A stretch of 12,251 nt of DNA from an uncultured Bacilli bacterium (lineage in GTDB: Bacteria > Bacillota_I > Bacilli_A > RF39 > UBA660), in assembly GCA_934090775.1 (NCBI GenBank), contig CAKOKF010000028.1, forward strand, positions 1 through 12,251, read 5' to 3'. Positions 1-7,434 of the stretch are shown here, piece after piece. The notes under the pieces were generated by a model that was not told the origin of the DNA, did not search any database, and saw only the letters and a list, made by a program, of their open reading frames with translations. The first letter of the stretch is position 1, and every line of letters starts with the position of its first letter. Position numbers and translations under genes: made by a program.

Positions 1-401
1 ATGCTGTTGATAGAAATACCATGATGTTTGGTTTAGAAGCAAGAACTCCTTTCTTAGATAAAGAAGTATATGAAGTAGCTAGACACTTACCAAGTTATGC
101 CAAAGTAAATAAAGAAACTACGAAACCAGCTTTAAGATTGGCCGCTAAGTCTTCAATACCTAATGAAGCTTATAAAAAGAAAAAACTAGGATTCCCAGTT
201 CCTTTAAGAGAATGGATAAGAGAAGACGATCTATATAATGAAATAAAAGCTAAATTTGATAGTCCAATAGCTCAAGAAATATTTAATCATAAACGAATAA
301 TTAAGCTTTTAGAAGACCATAAATCAGGTAAAAAGGATTGTTATAAAAAAGTATGGACTATTTATACTTTCTTAGTTTGGTATGACCAATTCTTTGCTTA
401 A
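1..401 (+). CDS. asnB: Asparagine synthase (glutamine-hydrolysing), C-terminal part, 5' truncated by window
   Basis: This is the C-terminal end of the ATP-dependent synthetase domain that amidates aspartate to asparagine with glutamine-derived ammonia in the cytoplasm. The reading frame (first full codon at position 3) is open to the window edge, so the gene starts upstream; the ATG at 21 is internal. The segment GLEARTPFLD matches the conserved GLExRxPFLD block of AsnB, and KKLGFPVPLREW matches the conserved K-x-GF-x-x-P-x-x-x-W block near the C terminus. The final WTIYTFLVWYDQFF resembles the usual AsnB tail. The N-terminal glutaminase domain is not in the window, so an AsnA-like function or a fused variant cannot be excluded, but the family call is firm. 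A rho-independent terminator follows, which separates it from the regulatory genes downstream. Confidence 0.9.
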   Translation, partial: AVDRNTMMFGLEARTPFLDKEVYEVARHLPSYAKVNKETTKPALRLAAKSSIPNEAYKKKKLGFPVPLREWIREDDLYNEIKAKFDSPIAQEIFNHKRIIKLLEDHKSGKKDCYKKVWTIYTFLVWYDQFFA

Positions 402-422
402 AAAAATTAATTATAAACTAGT

Positions 423-464
423 AGAAGCAACTTACTTATTCTTGAATTAGGTGCTTCTTTTTTT
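423..464 (+). terminator. Rho-independent terminator after asnB
   Basis: AGAAGCA (423-429) pairs perfectly with TGCTTCT (452-458). The stem extends past a bulged A430 by CTTA pairing with TAGG (448-451, one G-T wobble), and a run of T (458-464) follows. Its position 22 nt after the asnB stop supports termination of that transcript. Confidence 0.85.
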
Positions 465-555
465 AATTTTAGTAAACTTAATTAAATATACTAAATCATA
501 AACATAGCTAGTTACTACAAATAAGAAAATTTTTATTAATATCATCAACAAAGAA

Positions 556-584
556 TTGACTTTAAATATAAAGTATATTATTCT
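556..584 (+). promoter_or_regulatory. Sigma-A type promoter for the two-component genes
   Basis: A -35 box TTGACT (556-561, 5 of 6 to consensus) lies 17 bp upstream of a -10 box TATTCT (579-584, 4 of 6). Transcription would start near 590, leaving a leader of about 43 nt before the regulator start at 634. The spacer holds a small inverted repeat, CTTTA-AATA-TAAAG (560-573), which could be a binding site. The rest of 465-555 is AT-rich with no further signal I can support. Confidence 0.7.
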
Positions 585-633
585 AAAACTGCAAATAAAA
601 GAGTTTAAAAATATTACAATGAGTGGTGATTTT

Positions 634-1332
634 ATGCGTAATAAAGTATTAATTGTTGAAGATGATACCGATATCATAGAACTTTTAAGATTATATTTAG
701 AAAGCAATAACTATATTACAAAATCAGCTGGTGATGGCTTAGTCGCCTTAGACATTTTGCAAAAAGAAAAATTTGACATAGCTTTAGTTGATATCATGAT
801 GCCTAAAATGGATGGTTATACTTTAATAAAAGAGATTAGAAAAATAAGCAATATTCCTATTATTATTATCTCAGCTAAGACAACTGATACTGACAAAATA
901 TTAGGTCTAAAAATAGGAGCTGATGCCTATATTACTAAGCCATTTAATCCATTAGAAGTTGTTGCTTACGTTGAGGCAACTCTCCGTCGCTTTTTAAAGT
1001 TTGGAACTGTTAGTGATTCTAAAACATTACAAGTTGGCAATCTTTCCTTAGAAATGGACAAATACATTTTAAAAAAAGATGATGTAATTATTCCGTTAAC
1101 TTCAACTGAGATGAAAATAATGGTCATGTTTATGCAATCTCCTAACCGCGTATTTACCAAATCCCAAATCTATGAATATATTAATGGCAATTATTGCGAT
1201 AGCGATGATAATACGATGATGGTTCATATTTCTAACTTAAGGAGTAAAATTGAAAATAATCCAGCCAATCCTGAGTATATTTTAACTGTAAGGGGACTGG
1301 GCTACAAGTTGGTGGCTTATGAAGAAGAATAA
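634..1332 (+). CDS. OmpR/PhoB-family response regulator
   Basis: Cytoplasmic DNA-binding regulator of 232 aa, normal length for the family. The receiver domain occupies about residues 3-115: acidic pocket E9-D10-D11, phospho-acceptor D53 in ALVDIMMP, switch S80, and K102 in ITKPF. A winged-helix effector domain occupies about 133-230 (LTSTEMKIMVMF, then VHISNLRSKIE and VRGLGYKL), typical of VanR/PhoB/ArlR-like regulators. I place the start at ATG 634 because GTGGTGAT (623-630) lies just upstream and the receiver begins immediately (RNKVLIVEDD). An in-frame TTG at 556 would add 26 residues, but it lies inside the -35 box. The gene overlaps the kinase by 14 nt, so the two are translationally coupled. 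Its position just before the dlt-like operon suggests that operon as a target, as in streptococcal DltRS, but this is inference. Confidence 0.93.
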   Translation: MRNKVLIVEDDTDIIELLRLYLESNNYITKSAGDGLVALDILQKEKFDIALVDIMMPKMDGYTLIKEIRKISNIPIIIISAKTTDTDKILGLKIGADAYITKPFNPLEVVAYVEATLRRFLKFGTVSDSKTLQVGNLSLEMDKYILKKDDVIIPLTSTEMKIMVMFMQSPNRVFTKSQIYEYINGNYCDSDDNTMMVHISNLRSKIENNPANPEYILTVRGLGYKLVAYEEE

Positions 1333-2893
1333 AAGTTTAATAACTATTTGTTTAATTCAATTTTGCACTTTAGCACTTTTAATCTTTAGTTTTTGCTTTA
1401 TTGGTAATTATATTAGTAATCATCTTTTAGATAACAGTTTTCCTACTATCTATGATTTACTTGATTACGAAGATGCCTTAAAAGTTGATGATTTTAGTCA
1501 TATTCCCATTAAGCGTTTAAGTGGTAGTAACTTTGCTGTTTACGATGCTGACTTAAAACTTTTGTATACTTCAAATAAGAATATTTCAGATAATCTTAAA
1601 GAAGAAGACATTAATTTTATTAGTAATAATGCTAATAATATTTATTATGATATGATATCCCTTAAAGATGAATTTGGCAACTTGGTTTATGAATTATATG
1701 AAAATACTTATGATGAAGATACTTCTAGCGAGATTACAACAGGTTATGCAGAACTAAATTCTGATTATGAAATAATTAGTGGTAATTTATTTAAAAAATA
1801 TACATCTTTTACCCCAAGACAATTAGAATTAATAAGAGGAATCTATTCTAATAATGAAAGTATAGAAAAGTATGATTACGAAACTAATGATAATCAAAGT
1901 AGGATTTTAGTTTTTGTAAGCCCTAATTTTACTTTGGATACTTATAATGATGTTGTTAATAAAAGTAAGATGGTCTGGATAATTGGTATTCCTTTAATGG
2001 TAATAATGGTTCTAACTAGTTCTTGGCTATTTATGAGAAAAATGAAAAAAAATTTAAATACTTTAAGTATGGCTATTTGTGGATATCAAGATGGTGATAA
2101 ATTAGATATTACTACTAATAATTTACCCAAAGAATTTAAAGAAATAACCGATAGTTTTAATGAATTAATGATCAGGCTAAATAAAGCATTAGCTGAAAAA
2201 AATCAAATGTATCAAGAACGTCAAAGAATAATTGCTGATGTATCTCACGATTTAAAAACTCCGCTTACTGTAATACAGGGCTATTCTAAAGCATTCATAG
2301 ATGAGTTGGTTCCAAATGATAAAAAAAAGCAATATATGTATGCCATATATAATAAAAGCATTATTGCTGTAAGTCAGTTAGAAAGCTTATTTTCTTATAT
2401 TAATATGGAACATCCAGAATATAAATTAAATCCAGAAAAAATTGATATTAATAGTAAGACTAAAGATTATTTAGCTGAAAAATATAATGAAATAGAGTTA
2501 AATAAATTTAATTTAGAAGTTGATATTCCTGATAACGAAGTTTATGTAAATATTGATTTTGATGCCTTTAAAAGAGTATATGATAATTTAATTAGTAATA
2601 CCATGAAATATAATAAAGCCGGAGTAACAATTTATTTTCAAATCACAACTGATAAAAATTATGTTTACATTACTATTGGGGATAATGGAATAGGTGTTGC
2701 TGATAATATTAAAAATACCATTTTTGATGCCTTCGTTACTAGTAATGAGGCTAGAACCAGTGGCAAAGGTTGTGGACTCGGCATGGCTATTGTTAAAAGA
2801 TTAGTAGAGCTAAATGCTGGCAATATTGAATTAAAAAATAGCAAAGGCAAATTAAAAACAGAATTTTTAATTAAATTTAGAAAAGTTTCTTAA
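1319..2893 (+). CDS. Sensor histidine kinase with large extracytoplasmic domain
   Basis: Membrane kinase of 524 aa, partner of the overlapping regulator. TM1 is about residues 8-29, followed by an extracytoplasmic sensor of about 185 residues (33-218), TM2 (about 219-239), a HAMP-like linker (about 240-292) and the kinase core. The phospho-acceptor is H310 in the H-box DVSHDLKTPLT. The N-box is around N424/N427 (YDNLISNTMKY), the G1 box is DNGIGV (455-460), and the G2 box is GKGCGLGMAI (482-491). All catalytic motifs are present, so it should be active. The sensor region is acidic and Asn/Tyr-rich and I do not recognise a named domain in it. The size of the sensor differs from the short-loop intramembrane kinases (BceS/GraS type), which argues for direct sensing of an extracellular or envelope cue. 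Confidence 0.92.
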   Translation: MKKNKSLITICLIQFCTLALLIFSFCFIGNYISNHLLDNSFPTIYDLLDYEDALKVDDFSHIPIKRLSGSNFAVYDADLKLLYTSNKNISDNLKEEDINFISNNANNIYYDMISLKDEFGNLVYELYENTYDEDTSSEITTGYAELNSDYEIISGNLFKKYTSFTPRQLELIRGIYSNNESIEKYDYETNDNQSRILVFVSPNFTLDTYNDVVNKSKMVWIIGIPLMVIMVLTSSWLFMRKMKKNLNTLSMAICGYQDGDKLDITTNNLPKEFKEITDSFNELMIRLNKALAEKNQMYQERQRIIADVSHDLKTPLTVIQGYSKAFIDELVPNDKKKQYMYAIYNKSIIAVSQLESLFSYINMEHPEYKLNPEKIDINSKTKDYLAEKYNEIELNKFNLEVDIPDNEVYVNIDFDAFKRVYDNLISNTMKYNKAGVTIYFQITTDKNYVYITIGDNGIGVADNIKNTIFDAFVTSNEARTSGKGCGLGMAIVKRLVELNAGNIELKNSKGKLKTEFLIKFRKVS

Positions 2894-2901
2894 GAAAAAT
2901 T

Positions 2902-2937
2902 AAGATAAAGTTTATATTATTTTAAACTTTATCTTTT
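2902..2937 (+). terminator. 13-bp perfect inverted repeat between kinase gene and dlt-like operon (terminator or operator)
   Basis: AAGATAAAGTTTA (2902-2914) and TAAACTTTATCTT (2923-2935) are exact reverse complements around an 8-nt loop. The T-run is short (2934-2937, partly inside the stem), so termination would be weak or partial. The repeat starts 8 nt after the kinase stop and ends 23 nt before the dltA-like start, leaving little room for a separate promoter downstream. It could be a leaky terminator that lowers downstream expression, or an operator overlapping a promoter (candidate -10 TATTAT at 2915-2920, no good -35). Confidence 0.55.
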
Positions 2938-2958
2938 AAAATAGTATTTGTGATTTTT

Positions 2959-4461
2959 ATGAATAATGTATTAGAATATTTAGAAAATATTGATATTAAT
3001 AATTTAAATGGTATCCAAGATCTTAACAACTTTCTCTCTTACCAAGATCTAAAAAAAGATAGTAAAAAAATCGGCACCTTCTTAGCATCAAAAATACCTG
3101 CTAGAAGTCCTATTCCTATTTATATGGAAAAGAGTACTAAATGTATATCTTTATTTATGGGAAGTCTTTATGCTAATTGCTTTTATACACTTTTAAACAC
3201 TGATTTGCCTACTAAAAGATTAAATGATATTTTAGAAGTCTTAGAAAGTAATATCATTTTAACCGATTATGATCATTTAAAAAAAGCCAAAGACTATTTT
3301 CCCAATAAAACTATTTATTGTTATGAAGATATGCTAAAAACCACTATCGATTTATCTTTATTAGAAGCAAGAAGAAATACCTCTTTAAGTATTGATCCAG
3401 TTTATGCCAACTTTACTAGTGGCTCTACAGGTGTTCCTAAGGGTGTTTTAATAAGCCATGATAATATTATTTCATTTATTGATACTTTTACATCAACATT
3501 TCAGATAAGCCCAAATGATTGTATTGGCAATCAAGCTCCTTTTGATTTTGACGTATCTGTTAAAGATATTTACAGTGCCTTAAAAACCGGAGCTATGCTA
3601 GTAATTGTTCCTAAAGAATATTTTTCACAGCCAGCTTTTTTACTCGATTATCTAGATAACAATCACGTTACCACTTTAATATGGGCCGTTTCCGCTTTAT
3701 GTTTAATTTCTAGTTTTCATGGTCTAGATTATAAACGACCTAAAATGCTTAATAAAATCTTCTTTAGTGGAGAAGTAATGCCTATTAAACATTTAAATAA
3801 TTGGTTAGAGGCTTATCCTAAAGCTTTATTTGTTAATCTTTATGGACCAACAGAAATAACTTGTAACTGTACGTATTATATAATTAATAATACCCAAAGA
3901 TATGATGTTATTCCTATTGGTAAAGCCTTTTTAAACCATCAAGTATTCCTAATTGATAATCATAATTTAGAAATAAAAAAAGAAGATACTAAAGGGGAAA
4001 TCATTGTTAAAAGTAAAACGGTAGCACTAGGCTATTATAACGATTTAACTAGAACCCAGAAATCCTTTATTCAAAATCCTCTTAATAATAAATACTTAGA
4101 TATTGTGTATAAAACCGGTGATTTAGGATATTATCATAATGGTAATTTATATTTTGCTGGACGTAGAGATTTTCAAATTAAGTATATGGGGCATCGTATT
4201 GAACTAGAAGAAATAGATAAAAACATAACTAATATGCAGAACGTAATTAGAAGTACTACTATATTTATTCCTGATAAAGAAAAACTAGTTTGTTTCTATG
4301 TTGGTTCTATCGAAAAGAAAGAATTATATATTAACTTAAAGAAAAACTTACCATTATTTATGGTTCCTACCAAGTATTATAAACTTACTAGCATGCCTTT
4401 AACTAAAAATGGTAAAGTGGATAGAAAGGAGCTAAAAAGATTGTATGAAGAAAATTTATAA
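2959..4461 (+). CDS. dltA: DltA-like amino acid:carrier-protein ligase (adenylating enzyme)
   Basis: Cytoplasmic ANL-family enzyme of 500 aa, matching DltA length (about 500), which uses ATP to activate an amino acid and load it on the carrier protein encoded two genes downstream. Motifs: P-loop TSGSTGVPK (153-161), A5 YGPTE (295-299), A7 YKTGD (384-388), A8 around GRRDFQIKYMGHRIELEEI (401-419), and catalytic K486 in NGKVDR. The blocks NQAPF-x-FD-x-SV-x-DIY and SGEVMP align well with DltA. Pocket positions by Stachelhaus numbering: D198 (235), V199 (236), K202 (239), W242 (278), F268 (299), S270 (301), L294 (322), C302 (330), N303 (331). D198 should bind the substrate amine. K202 replaces Met, and S270 replaces the Cys tied to D-Ala selection, so the substrate is probably not D-Ala. 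I choose ATG 2959, with TTGTGAT upstream as RBS, rather than GTG 2950, which falls inside that RBS. Confidence 0.88.
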   Translation: MNNVLEYLENIDINNLNGIQDLNNFLSYQDLKKDSKKIGTFLASKIPARSPIPIYMEKSTKCISLFMGSLYANCFYTLLNTDLPTKRLNDILEVLESNIILTDYDHLKKAKDYFPNKTIYCYEDMLKTTIDLSLLEARRNTSLSIDPVYANFTSGSTGVPKGVLISHDNIISFIDTFTSTFQISPNDCIGNQAPFDFDVSVKDIYSALKTGAMLVIVPKEYFSQPAFLLDYLDNNHVTTLIWAVSALCLISSFHGLDYKRPKMLNKIFFSGEVMPIKHLNNWLEAYPKALFVNLYGPTEITCNCTYYIINNTQRYDVIPIGKAFLNHQVFLIDNHNLEIKKEDTKGEIIVKSKTVALGYYNDLTRTQKSFIQNPLNNKYLDIVYKTGDLGYYHNGNLYFAGRRDFQIKYMGHRIELEEIDKNITNMQNVIRSTTIFIPDKEKLVCFYVGSIEKKELYINLKKNLPLFMVPTKYYKLTSMPLTKNGKVDRKELKRLYEENL

Positions 4462-5623
4462 AGAAATTATTACCAAAGTTAATACCCCTTGTTATGTCTT
4501 TGATCTTAATGAATTAAAAAAAAGAGTTATTTATTTAAAAAGTAATTTACCATCCAATATCAATTTATGCTTTGCCCTAAAAGCTAATCCTTTTCTAGGC
4601 GAAGCCCTAAAAGACATTATCAGTAAATTTGAATTATGTTCTTATGGTGAATATAAGATTGCTTTAAGTAGTGAAATTAAGCCCTCTAAGATGGTTATAT
4701 CAGGGGTTTATAAAGACTATGATAGTCTAAAAGAAATATTAAGTTTAAAAGATCCTAAAATCTTAATAACCATTGAATCTCTTAATCAATTAGACTTGAT
4801 AGAAAAAATTGGTCAAGAATTAAAAATTACAGTTAAAGTCTTATTAAGACTAACCAGTAACAATCAATTTGGACTTAGTAAAAATGAAATAATAAAAATT
4901 TTAGAAAATAGATATTCATATCAATATCTTAATATAGTAGGTTTACATTATTTTTCTGGAACTCAACATTTTTTACTTAAACATATAAAGAAAGATATTG
5001 ATTATATTGATAAATTCTTGACGGAATTAAAAGATAACTTAGGATATTTAGCAGAAGAATTAGAACTAGGTTTAGGCTTACCTGTAAACTATTTTAAAGA
5101 AGAAAAAGAATTTAATGAAACTGATTTTCTTCATGAAGTTTCTAACTATTTAAATAATATGACTTATAATGGACATATTACTTTAGAATTAGGGCGTAGT
5201 ATAACTTCCTCTTGTGGATCTTACTTAACTAAAATAGTAGATTTAAAAAAGAATGATGCTGGTAATTTTGCTATTGTTGATGGCGGCATTAATCATATAA
5301 CTTATTATGGTCAAATGATGGCCATGAAGCATCCTGATGTTTTACTATATCCCGTTAGGACTGGTCCTAAAGAATCATATAACATTTGTGGAAGTTTATG
5401 TACGATAAATGATATATTAGTTAAAGATTTAGAAGTAAGTAATATTAAAATAGGCGATATTTTGGCATTTAAACGAGTAGGAGCCTATGCCATGACTGAG
5501 GGTATTAGTTTATTCTTGAGTAGAGATTTACCCAATGTTGTTTTAATAAATGATAACCATATTGAGGTAGTAAGGAATGATGTTAAAACTTATCCTCTTA
5601 ATATGGCTAGAAAGGAGAAATAA
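4445..5623 (+). CDS. Fold-type III PLP-dependent decarboxylase (LysA/BtrK-like), probably acting with the carrier protein
   Basis: This 392-aa protein belongs to the LysA/ornithine decarboxylase family: an N-terminal alanine-racemase-like barrel (about 12-250) and a C-terminal beta domain carrying catalytic residues in trans across a dimer. K46 in CFALKANP is the PLP Schiff-base lysine. H168 lies in GLHYFSGTQ (GLHFHVGSQ in LysA), R251 in ELGR (EPGR), the catalytic Cys equivalent is C319 in GSLCTINDIL, and GAYAMTEG (346-353) matches the GAYG block. T320 stands where ODC and LysA have the Asp or Glu that binds a distal amino group, so a diamine-type substrate is unlikely. The usual GGG phosphate loop reads LELGLGLPV (206-214). 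The gene overlaps the dltA-like gene by 17 nt (AAAGGAG at 4425-4431) and ends 1 nt before the carrier gene, so it belongs to the same pathway. A role like BtrK or VinO, decarboxylating a carrier-bound acidic amino acid, is inferred. An amino acid racemase is less likely given the LysA-type C-terminal domain. Confidence 0.85.
   Translation: MKKIYKEIITKVNTPCYVFDLNELKKRVIYLKSNLPSNINLCFALKANPFLGEALKDIISKFELCSYGEYKIALSSEIKPSKMVISGVYKDYDSLKEILSLKDPKILITIESLNQLDLIEKIGQELKITVKVLLRLTSNNQFGLSKNEIIKILENRYSYQYLNIVGLHYFSGTQHFLLKHIKKDIDYIDKFLTELKDNLGYLAEELELGLGLPVNYFKEEKEFNETDFLHEVSNYLNNMTYNGHITLELGRSITSSCGSYLTKIVDLKKNDAGNFAIVDGGINHITYYGQMMAMKHPDVLLYPVRTGPKESYNICGSLCTINDILVKDLEVSNIKIGDILAFKRVGAYAMTEGISLFLSRDLPNVVLINDNHIEVVRNDVKTYPLNMARKEK
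5611..5617 (+). promoter_or_regulatory. Ribosome binding site fixing the carrier protein start
   Basis: AAAGGAG lies 7 nt before ATG 5625. It rules out the longer in-frame start at 5577, which would run inside the decarboxylase gene. The site sits within the last codons of the decarboxylase, which couples the two genes. Confidence 0.85.
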
Positions 5624-5624
5624 A

Positions 5625-5852
5625 ATGGAAAAATTAATAGAAATGTTAGAAGAATTAAATCCAGAAGTCGATTACACAACCGAAGAACATCTAATAGATA
5701 ATCATTTATTAGATAGTTTAGCAATTCTTTCCTTAATAGGTGATATTGAAGATGAATTTGATGTTGAAGTACCAACTACCCAAATTATCCCTAGTAATTT
5801 TAACAGTGCTCAGGCTATTTGGAATTTGATTCAAAAATTAGAGGAAAATTAG
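5625..5852 (+). CDS. dltC: DltC-like acyl carrier protein
   Basis: Acidic 75-aa carrier protein, close to the 78 aa of DltC. The helical carrier fold shows the motif LLDSLAIL (28-35); S31 is the expected 4'-phosphopantetheine attachment site, and the flanking residues resemble DltC's LLDSMGTV. The following DIEDEFDVEVPTT is the usual helix-II/loop region. It would carry the aminoacyl thioester made by the DltA-like enzyme, possibly hold it during decarboxylation, and present it to the membrane acyltransferase. The gene lies 1 nt after the decarboxylase stop and 1 nt before the MBOAT gene. In common dlt operons the order is A-B-C-D; here it is A-decarboxylase-C-B-D, which places the carrier beside the decarboxylase. 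Confidence 0.9.
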   Translation: MEKLIEMLEELNPEVDYTTEEHLIDNHLLDSLAILSLIGDIEDEFDVEVPTTQIIPSNFNSAQAIWNLIQKLEEN

Positions 5853-5853
5853 T

Positions 5854-7434
5854 ATGCAATATTGTGATTTAGGGTATGTTGCCTTATTTTTACCCATTGT
5901 CATTATACTTTACTTTCTAACTTCAAAAAAACATCGTTACAAAATCTTATTAGGAGCAAGTTTTATCTTCTTTTATCTTTTAAGTAAAAAATTGATTATC
6001 TACTTAATATTTTCAGGTCTTTCTATTCATCACTTTGGATTGTGGCTTGAACACCTAAAAAGTTTGAAAAAAGAAGAGTTAGCATCGGGGGCAGATAAAA
6101 AGCAAGTAAAAGAAAAATATAAACGCCAAGAAAACAAAGTCATAATACTTGCTCTTTTTATTCACTTAGGGCTTTTAATAGTCTTAAAATATTCTAGTTT
6201 TATTGGTAATAATATCAATAATCTTTTAAGTCTAATTCACATAAATTACCAGTTAAAAGTTCCCCATTATATTATGCCTATTGGTATTTCCTTTTACACA
6301 CTTCAAGCCTTAAGCTATATTATTGATGTTAAAAACGGAACCATTACAGCTGATGATAATCTAGGAAGATTAATGCTTTATTTAGCCTTTTTTCCTAGTA
6401 TCATGGAAGGACCAATTAGTCGTTATAAGGATACCGCTGAAAAATTATATAGTGGGCAACCTCTTAACTATCAAAATTTAACTTTTGGTTATCAACGAAT
6501 TTTATTTGGCATGTTAAAGAAAATGATTGTGGCCGACAGGCTAAATATTATTGTGAAAAATATATTTAGTAACTATCCTAGTCTTGGCGGAGCCATTATT
6601 TTAGCAGGGGCTTGCTTTTATACGATTCAATTATATATGGACTTTGCAGGAACAATGGATATTGTAATTGGTAGTGCTGAAATATTTGGAGTTAAATTAC
6701 CAGAAAACTTTAAGCAACCTTTCTTTTCCAAAAATATTAGTGAATTTTGGAGTAGATGGCATATTACTTTAGGAGCCTTCTTAAGAGATTATGTTTTTTA
6801 TCCATTATCCTTATCTAAAAGTTTAAAAAAACTGACTAATTTCGGTCGTAAACATTTTGGTAATCATTTTGGTCCTCTTTTAAGTGGTGCTATCGCCCTC
6901 TTAGTAGTTTGGCTTTTAAATGGTTTGTGGCATGGGGCTGCTTGGAATTATATCTTCTTTGGTCTTTATCATTTTACTTTAATAGTGCTAGCAGATTTAT
7001 TTTCACCCGTAATTCTTAAGATTTTGAAACTTCTTCATATTAACCGCAATAATTTTTTCTATCGTCTTTTAGAAATGTTTAAAACTACCGTTTTAGTAAT
7101 TTTTGGTGAATTATTTTTCCGTGCTCATGGCCTGCAGGCAGGACTTTCGATGTTTAAAAAGATATTTACTACCTTTAATTTAAATGATTTTTCAGAAAAT
7201 ATTTTAAAATTAGGTTTAGATAAATTTGATTTTCGAATAATAATTGTTACCCTACTAATAGTTTTAATTATTAGTATCTTAAAAGAAAAAGGTATTAACA
7301 TTAGAGAGGCTATTAGTAAAAAACCAATTTATATTCGTTGGACTTTATATTATGCTTTAATACTATTTATTGTTATATTTGGGGCTTATGGTGATGGTTA
7401 TATCCCTGTAGATCCTTTATATGCTAACTTTTAG
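5854..7434 (+). CDS. dltB: MBOAT-family membrane acyltransferase, DltB/AlgI-like
   Basis: Polytopic protein of 526 aa with about 11-12 hydrophobic segments (for example 10-22, 30-55, 95-112, 137-157, 244-262, 343-358, 365-383, 405-425, 460-475, 495-511). It is expected to move an acyl group from the carrier protein across the membrane to an extracellular acceptor. The MBOAT catalytic His is H360 in LLNGLWHGAAWN, and the second conserved His is H303 in SEFWSRWHITLGAFLRDYVF. Both are intact. DltB proteins are usually about 400 aa; the extra C-terminal helices give a length like AlgI/PatB-type O-acetyltransferases, so the polymer or donor may not be the classic lipoteichoic acid/D-Ala pair. The terminal sequence GYIPVDPLYANF takes the place of the AlgI-like tail. 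RBS GAGG lies at 5841-5844. Membership of the family is secure, while the acyl group is inferred from the upstream genes. Confidence 0.9.
   Translation: MQYCDLGYVALFLPIVIILYFLTSKKHRYKILLGASFIFFYLLSKKLIIYLIFSGLSIHHFGLWLEHLKSLKKEELASGADKKQVKEKYKRQENKVIILALFIHLGLLIVLKYSSFIGNNINNLLSLIHINYQLKVPHYIMPIGISFYTLQALSYIIDVKNGTITADDNLGRLMLYLAFFPSIMEGPISRYKDTAEKLYSGQPLNYQNLTFGYQRILFGMLKKMIVADRLNIIVKNIFSNYPSLGGAIILAGACFYTIQLYMDFAGTMDIVIGSAEIFGVKLPENFKQPFFSKNISEFWSRWHITLGAFLRDYVFYPLSLSKSLKKLTNFGRKHFGNHFGPLLSGAIALLVVWLLNGLWHGAAWNYIFFGLYHFTLIVLADLFSPVILKILKLLHINRNNFFYRLLEMFKTTVLVIFGELFFRAHGLQAGLSMFKKIFTTFNLNDFSENILKLGLDKFDFRIIIVTLLIVLIISILKEKGINIREAISKKPIYIRWTLYYALILFIVIFGAYGDGYIPVDPLYANF

Noticed and set aside
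556..633. Longer response regulator start at TTG 556
   Set aside because: It overlaps the -35 box TTGACT, has no RBS, and adds residues unlike any receiver domain; ATG 634 has a good RBS.
447..707. Minus-strand ORF of 86 codons across the promoter region
   Set aside because: Hydrophobic translation of AT-rich DNA; it overlaps the regulator start and its promoter, and has no RBS or family resemblance.
2950..2958. GTG start for the ligase gene
   Set aside because: The GTG is part of the TTGTGAT ribosome binding sequence; ATG 2959 has better spacing.
4445..5623. Alanine racemase making D-Ala for the DltA-like enzyme
   Set aside because: Same barrel fold, but the C-terminal Cys block and GAY block are those of the LysA/ODC decarboxylase family, and the ligase pocket does not look like that of DltA.
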